Source: an uncultured Bacteroidota bacterium
GTDB taxonomy: Bacteria; Bacteroidota; Bacteroidia; Bacteroidales; P3
NCBI GenBank assembly: GCA_902790215.1
Contig: CADAQX010000009.1
Location: 62,001-126,000 of the forward strand
DNA length: 64,000 bases
Reading direction: 5' to 3'
Shown here: positions 53,854 through 62,042 of the stretch, piece by piece
Layout of the letters: each line of letters opens with the position of its first letter
Numbering within the stretch: the stretch's first letter is position 1
Notes under the pieces: model-generated
Told to the model about the DNA's origin: nothing
Database searches by the model: none
What the model saw: the letters and a program-made list of their open reading frames with translations, nothing else
Program-made: the position numbers and the translations under genes

Positions 53854-53882
53854 TTTAACCCAAATCGGTCATTTGGGTTAAA
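53854..53882. repeat. 25 bp dyad motif, copy 6: perfect palindrome
   Basis: TTTAACCCAAAT, centre CGGTC, then ATTTGGGTTAAA: two perfectly complementary 12-base arms. It is the most symmetric of the six copies and ends two bases before the -33 of the LTA-synthase-type gene. Confidence 0.85.
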
Positions 53883-53884
53883 AA

Positions 53885-53914
53885 TTGTTGTGTGGAAAAA
53901 AATTCGTAATTTTG
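53885..53914 (+). promoter_or_regulatory. Promoter of the LTA-synthase-type gene
   Basis: TTG (53885-53887), a 19-base spacer and TAATTTTG (53907-53914), 9 bases before the ATG. The palindrome at 53854-53882 abuts it upstream. Confidence 0.65.
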
Positions 53915-53923
53915 CACCCGCTT

Positions 53924-55846
53924 ATGAAACACTCCGCACGTTACGACTACATTCTTTTAGCCTATCTGACAGGCATTGCCTTCTTCACACTCTTCCGCCT
54001 TGCCGGCACTGTGGTTTACTGTGCCGGGCTTCCCTCGGCACCGCATTTCGGAGGTCTTTACTGGCACGCCCTCCTCATGGGATGGCGTTTCGACACCGCC
54101 GTCAGCTGCTATCTGCTTGCCCTTCCTGCGCTCATGATGATTGTGGGCGAACTGGGACGCATCCGCGCCAAGGCCTATTACCTTGTTGCCCACCACCTGC
54201 TTCTCATCGGCTATATCGTCAGCTTTTTCGCCTGCACTGCCGACATCCCGTTCTTCAGCTACTTCTTCACCCGTCTCAATGCCACCGCAACCAACGAGAT
54301 AGATTCGTTTGGCATCATTGCCCACATGATTGTCACCGAGCCCATGTATCTTCTTGGCATCGGTGCCTTCATCGCCGTGGCCACAGGCTACTGGTTCCTC
54401 ATGCGCTACATCTTCCGCCGCACCATCGTCGCGGGGCTCAACCATTTCCAACCCTACGGCTGGTGCATACCCCTGGCCTTGCTGCTCGTCTTCGCCACCT
54501 TTGTAGGCATGCGCGGCCGCCTCAGCAAGAAGAGTCCCCTGCGCGTCGGCACAGCTTATTTCTGCTCCGACCCATTCCTCAACCAGATAGGCCTCAACCC
54601 TGTCTTCACGTTTGTCAAAAGTGCTTCCGAACTGGGCAAACGCGCCAACCAGCCGCTCTCTCTCGTCAACCCCGACGAAGCCCGACAACTCCTTGAGCAG
54701 GAACAGCGCACCCCTGCCGACCCAAGCCTCATGCCTGCGGGGCTCGACCTCCCGCTGCCCGAGGGCACCAATGTGGTGCTTATCATCATGGAGTCCATGA
54801 CCATGGAGAAAACCGCCCTTGCCACCACCCAGACCGCCTCACTCACCCCCTGTCTCGACAGCCTCATGTCCCAGTCGCTTGTCTTCACCCGTGCCTATTC
54901 CTCCGGCATCCACACCTACAACGGCATCTATTCCACCCTCTATTCGCGCCCCTGCATCCCCTCGCGCCATACCATGAAACAAGCCGTCATCCCTATAGTC
55001 CACGGACTTCCCCAAGTCCTCCACGACGCCGGCTACCGCACAGCCTATTTCATGACACACGACGAGGACTTCGACAACATGCGCGGATTCCTCTTCGGCA
55101 ACGGCTTCGACAGCGTCATCGGGCAGCACAGCTACTCCCCTGCCGAGGTTATCGGCACCTGGGGTGTGCCCGACCACGTCATGTTCGACTATGCCCTGCG
55201 CCACTGCAACCAGGCCGCCACCCAAGGCCCATTCCTCACCGTCATCATGACCTGCAGCGACCACGCCCCCTACGCCATTCCCCAAGGCACGTCGTTCAAA
55301 GCCCGCAGCCGCGACATGAACAAACAAGTGGTAGAGTATGCCGACTGGTCGCTGGGACGTTTCCTGCGCATGGCCCGCCTCCAGCCCTGGTATGCCAACA
55401 CCCTCTTCGTACTCATTGCCGACCACGGCGGCGTTTGGGGCACCAACCGCTACGACATGCCCCTCTCCTACCACCACGTTCCCATGATATTCCATTACCC
55501 CGCACGGCTCCGTCCGCAGCATCTTGACCGTCTCGCCATGCAGGCAGACCTCGCGCCTACCCTGCTGGGCATGCTCCCTGTCGAGTGGAACAACACCACC
55601 TTCGGTCTCAACCTTCTCACCCAGCCGCGCCGCTATGCCTACTTCTGCAACGACGACAAGATAGGCGTCATTGACCCCGACTACTTTTATATCTACCGCG
55701 TAGCCGAAGGCATAGAAAGTCTTCACAGCCTCGCCGACACCTCTGCCGCCGACCTTCTGGCCACCCACCAAGCCGACTACCGCCACCGCGCCGACAGCAT
55801 GAAACGCTACGGCCTAGGCCTGACCCAAGCCTCCGAATCAAATTGA
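53924..55846 (+). CDS. LTA-synthase-family membrane sulfatase/phosphotransferase
   Basis: A 640-residue protein with about five N-terminal membrane helices (YDYILLAYLTGIAFFTLFRL onward) and a periplasmic alkaline-phosphatase-fold domain. Metal and catalytic elements are NVVLIIMESM, the nucleophile region GIHTYNG (Thr), HDEDFDNMRGF, SDHAPYAIP and LIADHGGVWG. In Bacteroidota, which lack lipoteichoic acid, such enzymes probably move phosphoglycerol or phosphoethanolamine groups onto envelope glycans or lipids. I chose the ATG at 53924 because the promoter overlaps the earlier codons. The stop overlaps a heptanucleotide repeat. Confidence 0.85.
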   Translation: MKHSARYDYILLAYLTGIAFFTLFRLAGTVVYCAGLPSAPHFGGLYWHALLMGWRFDTAVSCYLLALPALMMIVGELGRIRAKAYYLVAHHLLLIGYIVSFFACTADIPFFSYFFTRLNATATNEIDSFGIIAHMIVTEPMYLLGIGAFIAVATGYWFLMRYIFRRTIVAGLNHFQPYGWCIPLALLLVFATFVGMRGRLSKKSPLRVGTAYFCSDPFLNQIGLNPVFTFVKSASELGKRANQPLSLVNPDEARQLLEQEQRTPADPSLMPAGLDLPLPEGTNVVLIIMESMTMEKTALATTQTASLTPCLDSLMSQSLVFTRAYSSGIHTYNGIYSTLYSRPCIPSRHTMKQAVIPIVHGLPQVLHDAGYRTAYFMTHDEDFDNMRGFLFGNGFDSVIGQHSYSPAEVIGTWGVPDHVMFDYALRHCNQAATQGPFLTVIMTCSDHAPYAIPQGTSFKARSRDMNKQVVEYADWSLGRFLRMARLQPWYANTLFVLIADHGGVWGTNRYDMPLSYHHVPMIFHYPARLRPQHLDRLAMQADLAPTLLGMLPVEWNNTTFGLNLLTQPRRYAYFCNDDKIGVIDPDYFYIYRVAEGIESLHSLADTSAADLLATHQADYRHRADSMKRYGLGLTQASESN

Positions 55847-55880
55847 AAATTGAAAATTGAAAGTTGAAAGTTGAAAATTG
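55839..55880 (+). repeat. Heptanucleotide tandem repeat (six units)
   Basis: Six units of the form AAA(A/G)TTG overlap the end of the LTA-synthase-type gene and enter the intergenic space. Confidence 0.85.
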
Positions 55881-56022
55881 CTGGCACGGTCAAACCACTC
55901 AAACATTAACACAATCAAGCATTCAAGCAATAATTCACACAATAACACGTTAACACATTCAATAATTCGTTAGTCAAGGATTCACACATTCACACAATAA
56001 CACGTTAACACATTCAATCAAC
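55881..56022. repeat. Low-complexity intergenic repeats before rsmE
   Basis: The block ACACAATAACACGTTAACAC followed by ATTCAAT occurs twice, around 55932-55964 and 55990-56018, among ACAAT/TCAAG-type short repeats. No promoter is evident. Confidence 0.7.
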
Positions 56023-56760
56023 ATGCACCTCTTCCTGTCCGACACCACCCAAGGCCCCTATGCCACGCTCCCTCCGGAGGAGTCGAAACACTGCGTCCGA
56101 GTCCTCCGCATGCAACTGGGCGACGAGCTCTACGTCACCAGCGGCGACGGCACCATGTGCCGCGCCCGTGTCGCCAACCCCGACCCCTCGGCCTGCGAAG
56201 TCGAGATAGTGGAACGCATTACCGACTACGACCACCGACCCTTCCACCTCCACATTGCCATCGCGCCGCCCAAGAACAACGCCCGCACAGAATGGTTCGT
56301 CGAGAAAGCCGTGGAGATAGGCATCGACCGCATCACACCCATCATCTGCGAACACTCCGAGCGCGGAGTCCTCAAGACCGACCGTCTGGAGCGCATAGCC
56401 CTCAGCGCCATGAAGCAGTCGCTCAAAGCCCGCCGACCCCTCATCGACCCGCCCGTCAACCTCCCCGATTTTCTGCAAAATCTCAATTCTCAATTCTCAA
56501 TTCTCAATTCTCAAAAATTCGTCTGCTACTGCACGGGCGATGAGCGCCACACCCTCGGCCAGCTCTACACCCCCGGCACCGACGCCCTCGTCCTCATCGG
56601 CCCCGAAGGGGATTTCAGCCCCCACGAGATAGCCGAAGTCCTCGCCCAGGGTTTCCAGCCCGTCACACTCGGCACCGCACGCCTGCGCACCGAAACCGCC
56701 GCCCTCTACGCCGTCACCGCTCTCAACTTTATGAATGGAGAATGGAGAATTGAGAATTGA
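56023..56760 (+). CDS. rsmE: 16S rRNA (uracil-1498-N3)-methyltransferase
   Basis: A 245-residue SPOUT methyltransferase that modifies U1498 of 16S rRNA. The N-terminal PUA-like part (ESKHCVRVLRM) is followed by the knotted SAM-binding domain with IGPEGDFSPHE and LRTETAALYAV. Unusually, residues 153-165 (NLNSQFSILNSQ) come from a 7-base tandem repeat (56481-56514) inserted in frame between the two lobes of the SPOUT domain, and the last residues EWRIEN come from a second 7-base repeat. Neither segment is expected in the family. A change by one unit would shift the frame before the SAM site. Confidence 0.9.
   Translation: MHLFLSDTTQGPYATLPPEESKHCVRVLRMQLGDELYVTSGDGTMCRARVANPDPSACEVEIVERITDYDHRPFHLHIAIAPPKNNARTEWFVEKAVEIGIDRITPIICEHSERGVLKTDRLERIALSAMKQSLKARRPLIDPPVNLPDFLQNLNSQFSILNSQKFVCYCTGDERHTLGQLYTPGTDALVLIGPEGDFSPHEIAEVLAQGFQPVTLGTARLRTETAALYAVTALNFMNGEWRIEN
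56481..56514 (+). repeat. Heptanucleotide repeat inside rsmE
   Basis: TCTCAAT occurs four times plus six bases of a fifth unit, all within the coding frame. Confidence 0.9.
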
Positions 56761-56765
56761 GAATT
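56738..56765 (+). repeat. Heptanucleotide repeat across the rsmE stop
   Basis: Four units GAGAAT(T/G), the complement of the unit inside rsmE. The rsmE stop TGA lies within the repeat. Confidence 0.88.
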
Positions 56766-56831
56766 GGCTACCGCACCACAAAACTCAAAACAATTATCAA
56801 TCATACAATCGAGCAATCGACAATAACATCC

Positions 56832-57491
56832 ATGAAAAAAATACTACTGATATTCCTGATTCTCAATTCTCAATTCTCAATTCTCAATTCCCTCTCCGCA
56901 CAAACGCAGATAGCCCTGCTCAAATACGGCGGAGGAGGCGACTGGTACGCCAACCCCACCTCACTCACCAACCTCATTGCCTACTGCAACGCCGACGCAC
57001 AGATGAACCTCGCCGCCGACTACGCCGTGGTTGATGTGGGCAGCAGCGAGATATTCAACTACCCCTTCCTCCACATGACCGGCCACGGCAACGTGGTCTT
57101 CAACTCCCAGGAGGCGCAGAACCTCCGCAACTACCTCATCGGAGGCGGCTTCCTCCATATCGACGACAACTACGGCCTCAAAGACTTCATCGTCCCGCAG
57201 ATGAAACAGGTGTTTCCCGAACTCGACTTTGTCGAACTGCCCTTCTCCCACCCCATCTACCACCAGAAATACCATTTCCCCAACGGCCTGCCCAAAATCC
57301 ACGAGCACGACAACCTGCCCCCGCGCGGCTACGGCCTCATTTGGCAGGGGCGGCTGGTATGCTTCTTCAGCTGGGAGTGCGACCTTGGCGACGGCTGGGA
57401 AGACCCCGACGTGCACAACGACAGCCAGCCCACCCGCCAGAAAGCCTTCCAAATGGGCGAGAACATCCTGCAATACGTCTTCACCCACTAA
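56832..57491 (+). CDS. DUF4159 family secreted protein
   Basis: A 219-residue exported protein. The signal peptide hydrophobic core is partly built by a 7-base tandem repeat (56861-56890; residues LNSQFSILNS) and cleavage is expected near LSAQT. The mature part matches DUF4159: LLKYGGGGDWYAN, DYAVVDVGSSEIF, YPFLHMTGHG, LIGGGFLHIDDNYG, GWEDPDVHND. The fold is related to glutamine-amidotransferase/A4-type domains; function is unknown. In Bacteroidota it often follows rsmE, as here. The ATG at 56832 is well supported; the frame is open earlier only through a TTG inside the preceding repeat. Confidence 0.85.
   Translation: MKKILLIFLILNSQFSILNSLSAQTQIALLKYGGGGDWYANPTSLTNLIAYCNADAQMNLAADYAVVDVGSSEIFNYPFLHMTGHGNVVFNSQEAQNLRNYLIGGGFLHIDDNYGLKDFIVPQMKQVFPELDFVELPFSHPIYHQKYHFPNGLPKIHEHDNLPPRGYGLIWQGRLVCFFSWECDLGDGWEDPDVHNDSQPTRQKAFQMGENILQYVFTH
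56861..56890 (+). repeat. Heptanucleotide repeat in the DUF4159 signal peptide
   Basis: Four units of TCTCAAT plus two bases, 30 bases behind the start codon. Loss or gain of one unit would shift the frame of the whole mature protein. Confidence 0.9.
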
Positions 57492-57642
57492 CCTTTTTGA
57501 ATGCTTGATTGCCTGATTGTGTGAATGCTTGAGTAATTCTAATTGCGTTAATGTGTTAATTCGTAAATTCGTTAATCTTTTGATGCGCCAAGGACTAACA
57601 CAATAACACAATAACACAATAACACATTCAATCAAGCATCCT

Positions 57643-57761
57643 CATTTATTCGCTCGTTATTCGATCGTTTTCCCTTTCTTTTCCGTTTCAGAAAGGGAAA
57701 AATGAGGGAAACATATCGAAAAACGATAGGATAAAGAACGACGCAACATTGAGCCCTGAAA
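57643..57761 (-). repeat. Dispersed ~120 bp intergenic repeat, copy C
   Basis: The reverse complement is highly similar to 25024-25148 over its full length, including both ends and the internal TATCGTTTTTCGATA palindrome. Confidence 0.87.
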
Positions 57762-57813
57762 GTTGAGAGTTGAAAGTTGAGAGTTGAGAGTTGAAAGTTT
57801 AGGGTTGAGAATT
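57758..57813 (+). repeat. Heptanucleotide tandem repeat (eight units)
   Basis: Units follow GA(A/G)A(A/G)TT with one variant TAGGGTT. They end 28 bases before the mnmA stop codon. Confidence 0.85.
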
Positions 57814-57841
57814 ATCCGGGTGCGGCAGCAATTTTCATTTT

Positions 57842-58918
57842 TCAATTCGCAATCTGTCCTGTGGCTACGACGAGGTGGGCGTCGTTGTCGTAGATGGTGG
57901 CGTATTGGCCGGGGGCGATGCCCTGGATGCGCACATCGGAGAGGATGGAAACGCCTTGCTCTGTGCGAATGAGATGTCCTTGCGCGAAGTCGGGGGTATG
58001 GCGTATCTTGAATTTCACATCTACGGGGGTGCCTGCTTCGAGTTGCTCACTCCATAGGTCGCAGCTGAGGTAGTGGAAGTCGAGCAGGTCAACGCGATTG
58101 CCATACTGCGCATCGGGGTCGTAGCCTTGCGACACATAGAGTACATTCTCGTTGATGTCCTTCTTCACCACAAACCAGGGACCGCCGCTGAGCAGGAGAC
58201 CTTTGCGCTGTCCGATGGTGTGGAACCAGTAGCCGCGGTGGGTGCCGAGGATGCGGCCGGTTTCGAGCTCTACAATCTTCCCCTCACGCTCACCGAGATA
58301 ACGGCGCAGGAAGTCATTATAGTTTATCTTGCCGAGAAAACAGATGCCCTGCGAGTCCTTGCGGTCAGCGGAAGGAAGATGGGCAGCATGGGCAATGTCG
58401 CGCACCTCGCTTTTCATCATGCCGCCAATGGGGAACATCAGTTTGCTGATTTGAGCGTAGGAGAGCTGCGAGAGGAAGTCGGTCTGGTCTTTTATGGGGT
58501 CCTTGGCCGTGGCCAGGAAGGGCGTGCCATCCACCTGGGCAATGGTGGCGTAGTGGCCTGTGGCAGTGCGGTCGTAGTCTTTACCGCAACGCTGCTCGAA
58601 AGCACCGAACTTGATGAGCTTGTTGCACATCACATCGGGGTTGGGCGTGAGTCCCTTGCGAACCGACTCGATGGTGTAGCTAACCACGTTGTCCCAATAC
58701 TCCTTGTGGAGGTTCACCTCTTGAAAACGACAGCCGTATTTACGGGCAATGAAAGTGGTGATTTCGATATCCTCCTCGGCGGGGCAGTCGATATAGCCCT
58801 CTTCATCCTCCATGCCGATACGGATATAGAAAATGTCGGGTGTGATACCTTGCTCCTTGAGCAGGTGCACCACCACGGAGCTATCTACTCCTCCTGATAC
58901 CAATGCTGCAACGTTCAT
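57842..58918 (-). CDS. mnmA: tRNA-specific 2-thiouridylase
   Basis: A 358-residue enzyme that makes the 2-thio group of s2U34 in tRNA Lys, Glu and Gln. The PP-loop is SGGVDSS (8-14), the catalytic Cys98 lies in PDVMCNK and Cys193 in DSQGICFLG, so both active cysteines are present. The C-terminal beta-barrel closes with [12 protein letters not shown]. Start and length are normal. It is a single leftward gene; the upstream gap is low-complexity. Confidence 0.95.
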   Translation of the reverse strand: MNVAALVSGGVDSSVVVHLLKEQGITPDIFYIRIGMEDEEGYIDCPAEEDIEITTFIARKYGCRFQEVNLHKEYWDNVVSYTIESVRKGLTPNPDVMCNKLIKFGAFEQRCGKDYDRTATGHYATIAQVDGTPFLATAKDPIKDQTDFLSQLSYAQISKLMFPIGGMMKSEVRDIAHAAHLPSADRKDSQGICFLGKINYNDFLRRYLGEREGKIVELETGRILGTHRGYWFHTIGQRKGLLLSGGPWFVVKKDINENVLYVSQGYDPDAQYGNRVDLLDFHYLSCDLWSEQLEAGTPVDVKFKIRHTPDFAQGHLIRTEQGVSILSDVRIQGIAPGQYATIYDNDAHLVVATGQIAN

Positions 58919-59073
58919 ATTTGTTCGATTGTTTGATTGCTTGAGTTATTGCTTGATTGTTTTATTGCTTGATTGTTTGAGGGTTTTAGGGTTTGAAGGT
59001 TAAAGGGTTTAAGGGTTTGAAAGTTTGATACACTAAAACCTTAAAACCTTTCTCCCATAAAACCTTAAAGCAT
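58919..59073. repeat. Low-complexity spacer between mnmA and the DMT gene
   Basis: Loose TTGATTG(C/T)TTGA and GGTTTAAGGGTTTGA-type repeats. Nothing else is seen. Confidence 0.6.
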
Positions 59074-60021
59074 TTACTTGGCGGGCTTCAGCACGATGAG
59101 CGCCACGCTGGCCAGTATGAAGGCTATGCCGATGGCAAGGGTGAGAGTAAAACTCTCGCCGAAGACAAAGATGCCGATGAGGACGGCGGTGAGCGGTTCG
59201 AGTGCACCCAGAATGGCGGTGGTGGTGGAGCCGGCATACTTGGCTGCATAGACCAGCAGCACCAGTGCCATGATGGCCGGGACGATGGCCAACCAGCCTA
59301 CGTAGAACCAGCTGACAGCGTTGGGAGGAAGCATGACACCCTCGCCGGAAATCAGGGCATAGGCCAGCATACCCAAGGCACAGTAGAGCAGCACATAGAA
59401 GTTGATTTTAAACGACGACATATGCAGCCTTCCGCGTGCCGCCACAATGATATACACTGCATAGGAAAGAGCAGAAAGCAACACCAGCAACACACCCTTG
59501 AACGGCAGGGTTGCCGTGCCGTCACCGGCATAGAGGAGTGCCACCCCGATAAACGAGAGAATGATGGATAAAAGGGTGAGCCAGGTGATGCGCTCGTGGA
59601 AGAAGACAGCCATGATGACCGCCGTCATGACGGGGTAGGTGAAGAGGATGGTGGAGGCCACTCCGGCATCCATCAGGTGAAAACTGAGGTATAGGGTGAG
59701 CGACGAGACGATGAAGAGAAGGCCGAGGGCAGTGAGTGTGCCGAACTCCTTCGGCGTGATGCGCAATGTTTCGCGGCGGCTGCCCTTGAGTAATGTGGAG
59801 CGCACCAGCATCACCATGGCAATAATCACCCATGCCAAGCCGAAACGGTAGAAAAGCACACTGCCTGTGGGCATGCCGTTGGCGTATAGCATGAGTGCAC
59901 CGAGGGGGTTGGTTCCGTATGCCACGGCGGCCAGTATGCCGCAGAGCATGCCGAAAAAAGAGGCAGACTTTTTAATGCCTACCCCTTTTTTGTTGTTACT
60001 ATTGCCTGTATTATGCGACAT
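59074..60021 (-). CDS. DMT-superfamily transporter (two EamA domains)
   Basis: A 315-residue membrane protein with ten predicted helices in two EamA repeats (about 20-165 and 180-310). The first opens FFGMLCGILAAVAYGTNPLGALML and the second closes with GALEPLTAVLIGIFVFGE, the characteristic end-of-repeat motif. Substrates of EamA proteins vary (amino acids, metabolites); this one cannot be assigned. The N-terminus is polar and Lys/Asn-rich. It is flanked by low-complexity spacers. Confidence 0.85.
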   Translation of the reverse strand: MSHNTGNSNNKKGVGIKKSASFFGMLCGILAAVAYGTNPLGALMLYANGMPTGSVLFYRFGLAWVIIAMVMLVRSTLLKGSRRETLRITPKEFGTLTALGLLFIVSSLTLYLSFHLMDAGVASTILFTYPVMTAVIMAVFFHERITWLTLLSIILSFIGVALLYAGDGTATLPFKGVLLVLLSALSYAVYIIVAARGRLHMSSFKINFYVLLYCALGMLAYALISGEGVMLPPNAVSWFYVGWLAIVPAIMALVLLVYAAKYAGSTTTAILGALEPLTAVLIGIFVFGESFTLTLAIGIAFILASVALIVLKPAK

Positions 60022-60200
60022 AACCCTTGAGTTATTGCTTGAATGCTTGATTGTGTAAATGCTTGAATTATTGCTTGAATGCTTGAATGTGTTAATGTTT
60101 AAGTGATAAAATACTCAAACAATCAAACAATCAGACAATCAAGCAATCAATAATTACTCAGACAATCAAGCAATCAGACAATCAAGCAATCATCAACATA
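60022..60200. repeat. Low-complexity spacer with CAATCAAG repeats
   Basis: CAATCAAG, CAATCAGA and related 8-10 base units repeat with irregular spacing (60115-60195), and complementary TTGCTTGA units lie at 60030-60090, so the region can fold back on itself. No gene and no regular spacer, so it is not a CRISPR array. Confidence 0.65.
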
Positions 60201-61904
60201 TCAATCGGGAAGCTGGAACAATGAAGTATTCGGACGGACAGAACCGTCGGGTGCGATGACAGAATCCGAGGCCTCGGTCTGGTTGGAATGGAGTCCTAAG
60301 TCTATCTCCTCTCCAGTCAATTCGGCGATTGACATGGACTCAACTTTCTGAGCACCATTGATGTCGTTGCGAAGCAGGTTGTTGATAGCCTTGATGCGCT
60401 CGGCGCGGTCCATTGCCATCATGTCGAGCTTCCCCGTCTGAGACTGACGGGTGGGGGCAGCTGCGGGTTCGCGGTGCCACACGTCGGGACGCTGCTGCAC
60501 GACGGGTTCGGCCGGCTTGGTTGCTGGAGCGGCAACTTCAGTCTGGCTGGACTCGCGGCTCACAAGGTGGATGCCGTCATCGGTTGGTTCCTGAGGACGG
60601 GTTGGGGTTTCCGTCTTCACCTCGTCGTCGTATAGGTTGTAGACATTCCTGCGCGGCGTGTCGGCGGGCTTGGACTGAGCGACAGGCATGCCCGGCTCAA
60701 CGGGTGTGTCGACCGTCTGTATGGCAGGAGGCACATAGTCGCCCGAAATATTTTTTACACGGTCAACCACGTTGCCCGGTCCTGGAGCAGGAGCACCGGG
60801 AGCGGGATGCACAATCGTGGGCTCGGTGATATTGTTCAGAGGAACCTGCTTGGGCTCTTCGGGGGTTTCCTTCAGCTCATAACGCTTGGGGTCGGTGGGC
60901 TCGCTCTGTTCAAAGCCTGTGGCGATAAGGGTGATTTTCACCTTCTCGCCCAGCGACTCGTCGAAACCGGTACCCCAAATGACATTGGTGTCGGTGCTGC
61001 CCGTCTTGGCAGAGATATAGTCGGCCACTTCGCCCATCTCGTCCATGGTGATCTCGTGGTCCTTGCCATAAGAGAAATAGAGCAGCACATTCTTGGCTCC
61101 GGAGATATCGTTGTCGTTCAGGAGTACGGAAGTGGTGGCTTCCTCCACGGCCTGGCGGGCGCGGTTGTCGCCTTCGCCCTCGCCGATACCCATAAGGGCT
61201 GTACCGCTGTTCTCCATAACCGTATATACATCGCGGAAATCGATGTTCACATACGCGTTGAGAGTGATGATTTCGGCAATGCCTTTCACGGCAGTAAGCA
61301 GCACATCGTTGGCCATAGAGAAGGCATCGGACATGACGAGGTTGCCATAGGAGCGGAGCTTCTCGTTGTTGATGACCAGGATAGAGTCGACATACTTGCG
61401 CAACTCCTCCACACCGTCCATAGCCTGCTGCAGACGGCGGTTGCCCTCGAAGACAAACGGAGTGGTGACAACAGCGACCACAAGAATCTGTGCAGGGTCG
61501 TCGTCATCCTCGGCTTCGAGCTTGATTTCCTTGGCCAAGCGTGCAATGACCGGCGCAGCACCCGTGCCGGTGCCGCCGCCCATGCCGGCGGTGATAAAAA
61601 TCATCTTGGTGTTATGCTCGAAGAGTTCTTTGATTTCGTCCGCCTTCTCCTCGGCGGCTTTGCGGGCCTTGGCAGGACGTCCACCGACACCCAGACCCTC
61701 GTGGCCGAGAACCAACTTGTTGGGCACAGGGCTGCCGTTGAGAGCCTTCATGTCGGTATTGCTGACGATAAAGTCAACACCCGAGATTCCTTTGCGGAAC
61801 ATGTGGTTGACAGCGTTGTTGCCACCACCGCCTACACCAATGACTTTGATGTACGACGACTGGTTGAGAGGCGAGTCAAAAGCGATAAGTTGTGATTCGG
61901 GCAT
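60201..61904 (-). CDS. ftsZ: Cell division protein FtsZ
   Basis: A 567-residue tubulin homologue that forms the division ring. The nucleotide site is intact: VGGGGNNAV (24-32), GGGTGTGAAP (109-118) and the T7-type NVDFADV region reads NIDFRDVYTVM. The GTPase body ends near 335. A long Pro/Glu/Thr-rich linker (about 340-500) follows, as in many Bacteroidota FtsZ proteins, then a helical stretch and the terminal SLFQLPD. It lies behind ftsA with a 138-base gap in a dcw-type order. Confidence 0.95.
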   Translation of the reverse strand: MPESQLIAFDSPLNQSSYIKVIGVGGGGNNAVNHMFRKGISGVDFIVSNTDMKALNGSPVPNKLVLGHEGLGVGGRPAKARKAAEEKADEIKELFEHNTKMIFITAGMGGGTGTGAAPVIARLAKEIKLEAEDDDDPAQILVVAVVTTPFVFEGNRRLQQAMDGVEELRKYVDSILVINNEKLRSYGNLVMSDAFSMANDVLLTAVKGIAEIITLNAYVNIDFRDVYTVMENSGTALMGIGEGEGDNRARQAVEEATTSVLLNDNDISGAKNVLLYFSYGKDHEITMDEMGEVADYISAKTGSTDTNVIWGTGFDESLGEKVKITLIATGFEQSEPTDPKRYELKETPEEPKQVPLNNITEPTIVHPAPGAPAPGPGNVVDRVKNISGDYVPPAIQTVDTPVEPGMPVAQSKPADTPRRNVYNLYDDEVKTETPTRPQEPTDDGIHLVSRESSQTEVAAPATKPAEPVVQQRPDVWHREPAAAPTRQSQTGKLDMMAMDRAERIKAINNLLRNDINGAQKVESMSIAELTGEEIDLGLHSNQTEASDSVIAPDGSVRPNTSLFQLPD

Positions 61905-62042
61905 GATTACTAATATTTATAAATTATTATTATCTATATTGTTACGTTAATATGACGAGATAATTTGAATTTGTAAAGATACGACTTTATTCCCACATAT
62001 AAGTAGTTGTGCCAAACGGTTTATCAACACTTTATGAACAGG

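Larger units (their letters stand above)
57492..57841. other. Convergent intergenic region filled with repeats
   Basis: No gene. It holds TTGATTG/TTAATTCG-type low-complexity sequence, four units of TAACACAA (57596-57627), copy C of the ~120 bp repeat (57643-57761, inverted) and eight heptanucleotide units (57758-57813). Confidence 0.75.

Noticed and set aside
57596-57627. TAACACAA tandem units as a possible iteron origin
   Set aside because: Only four units in a low-complexity region, no replication gene nearby; simple sequence repeat is the sufficient explanation.
60022-60200. Repeated CAATCAAG blocks that might be taken for a CRISPR array
   Set aside because: Unit length and spacing are irregular, there are no unique spacers of constant length and no cas genes.
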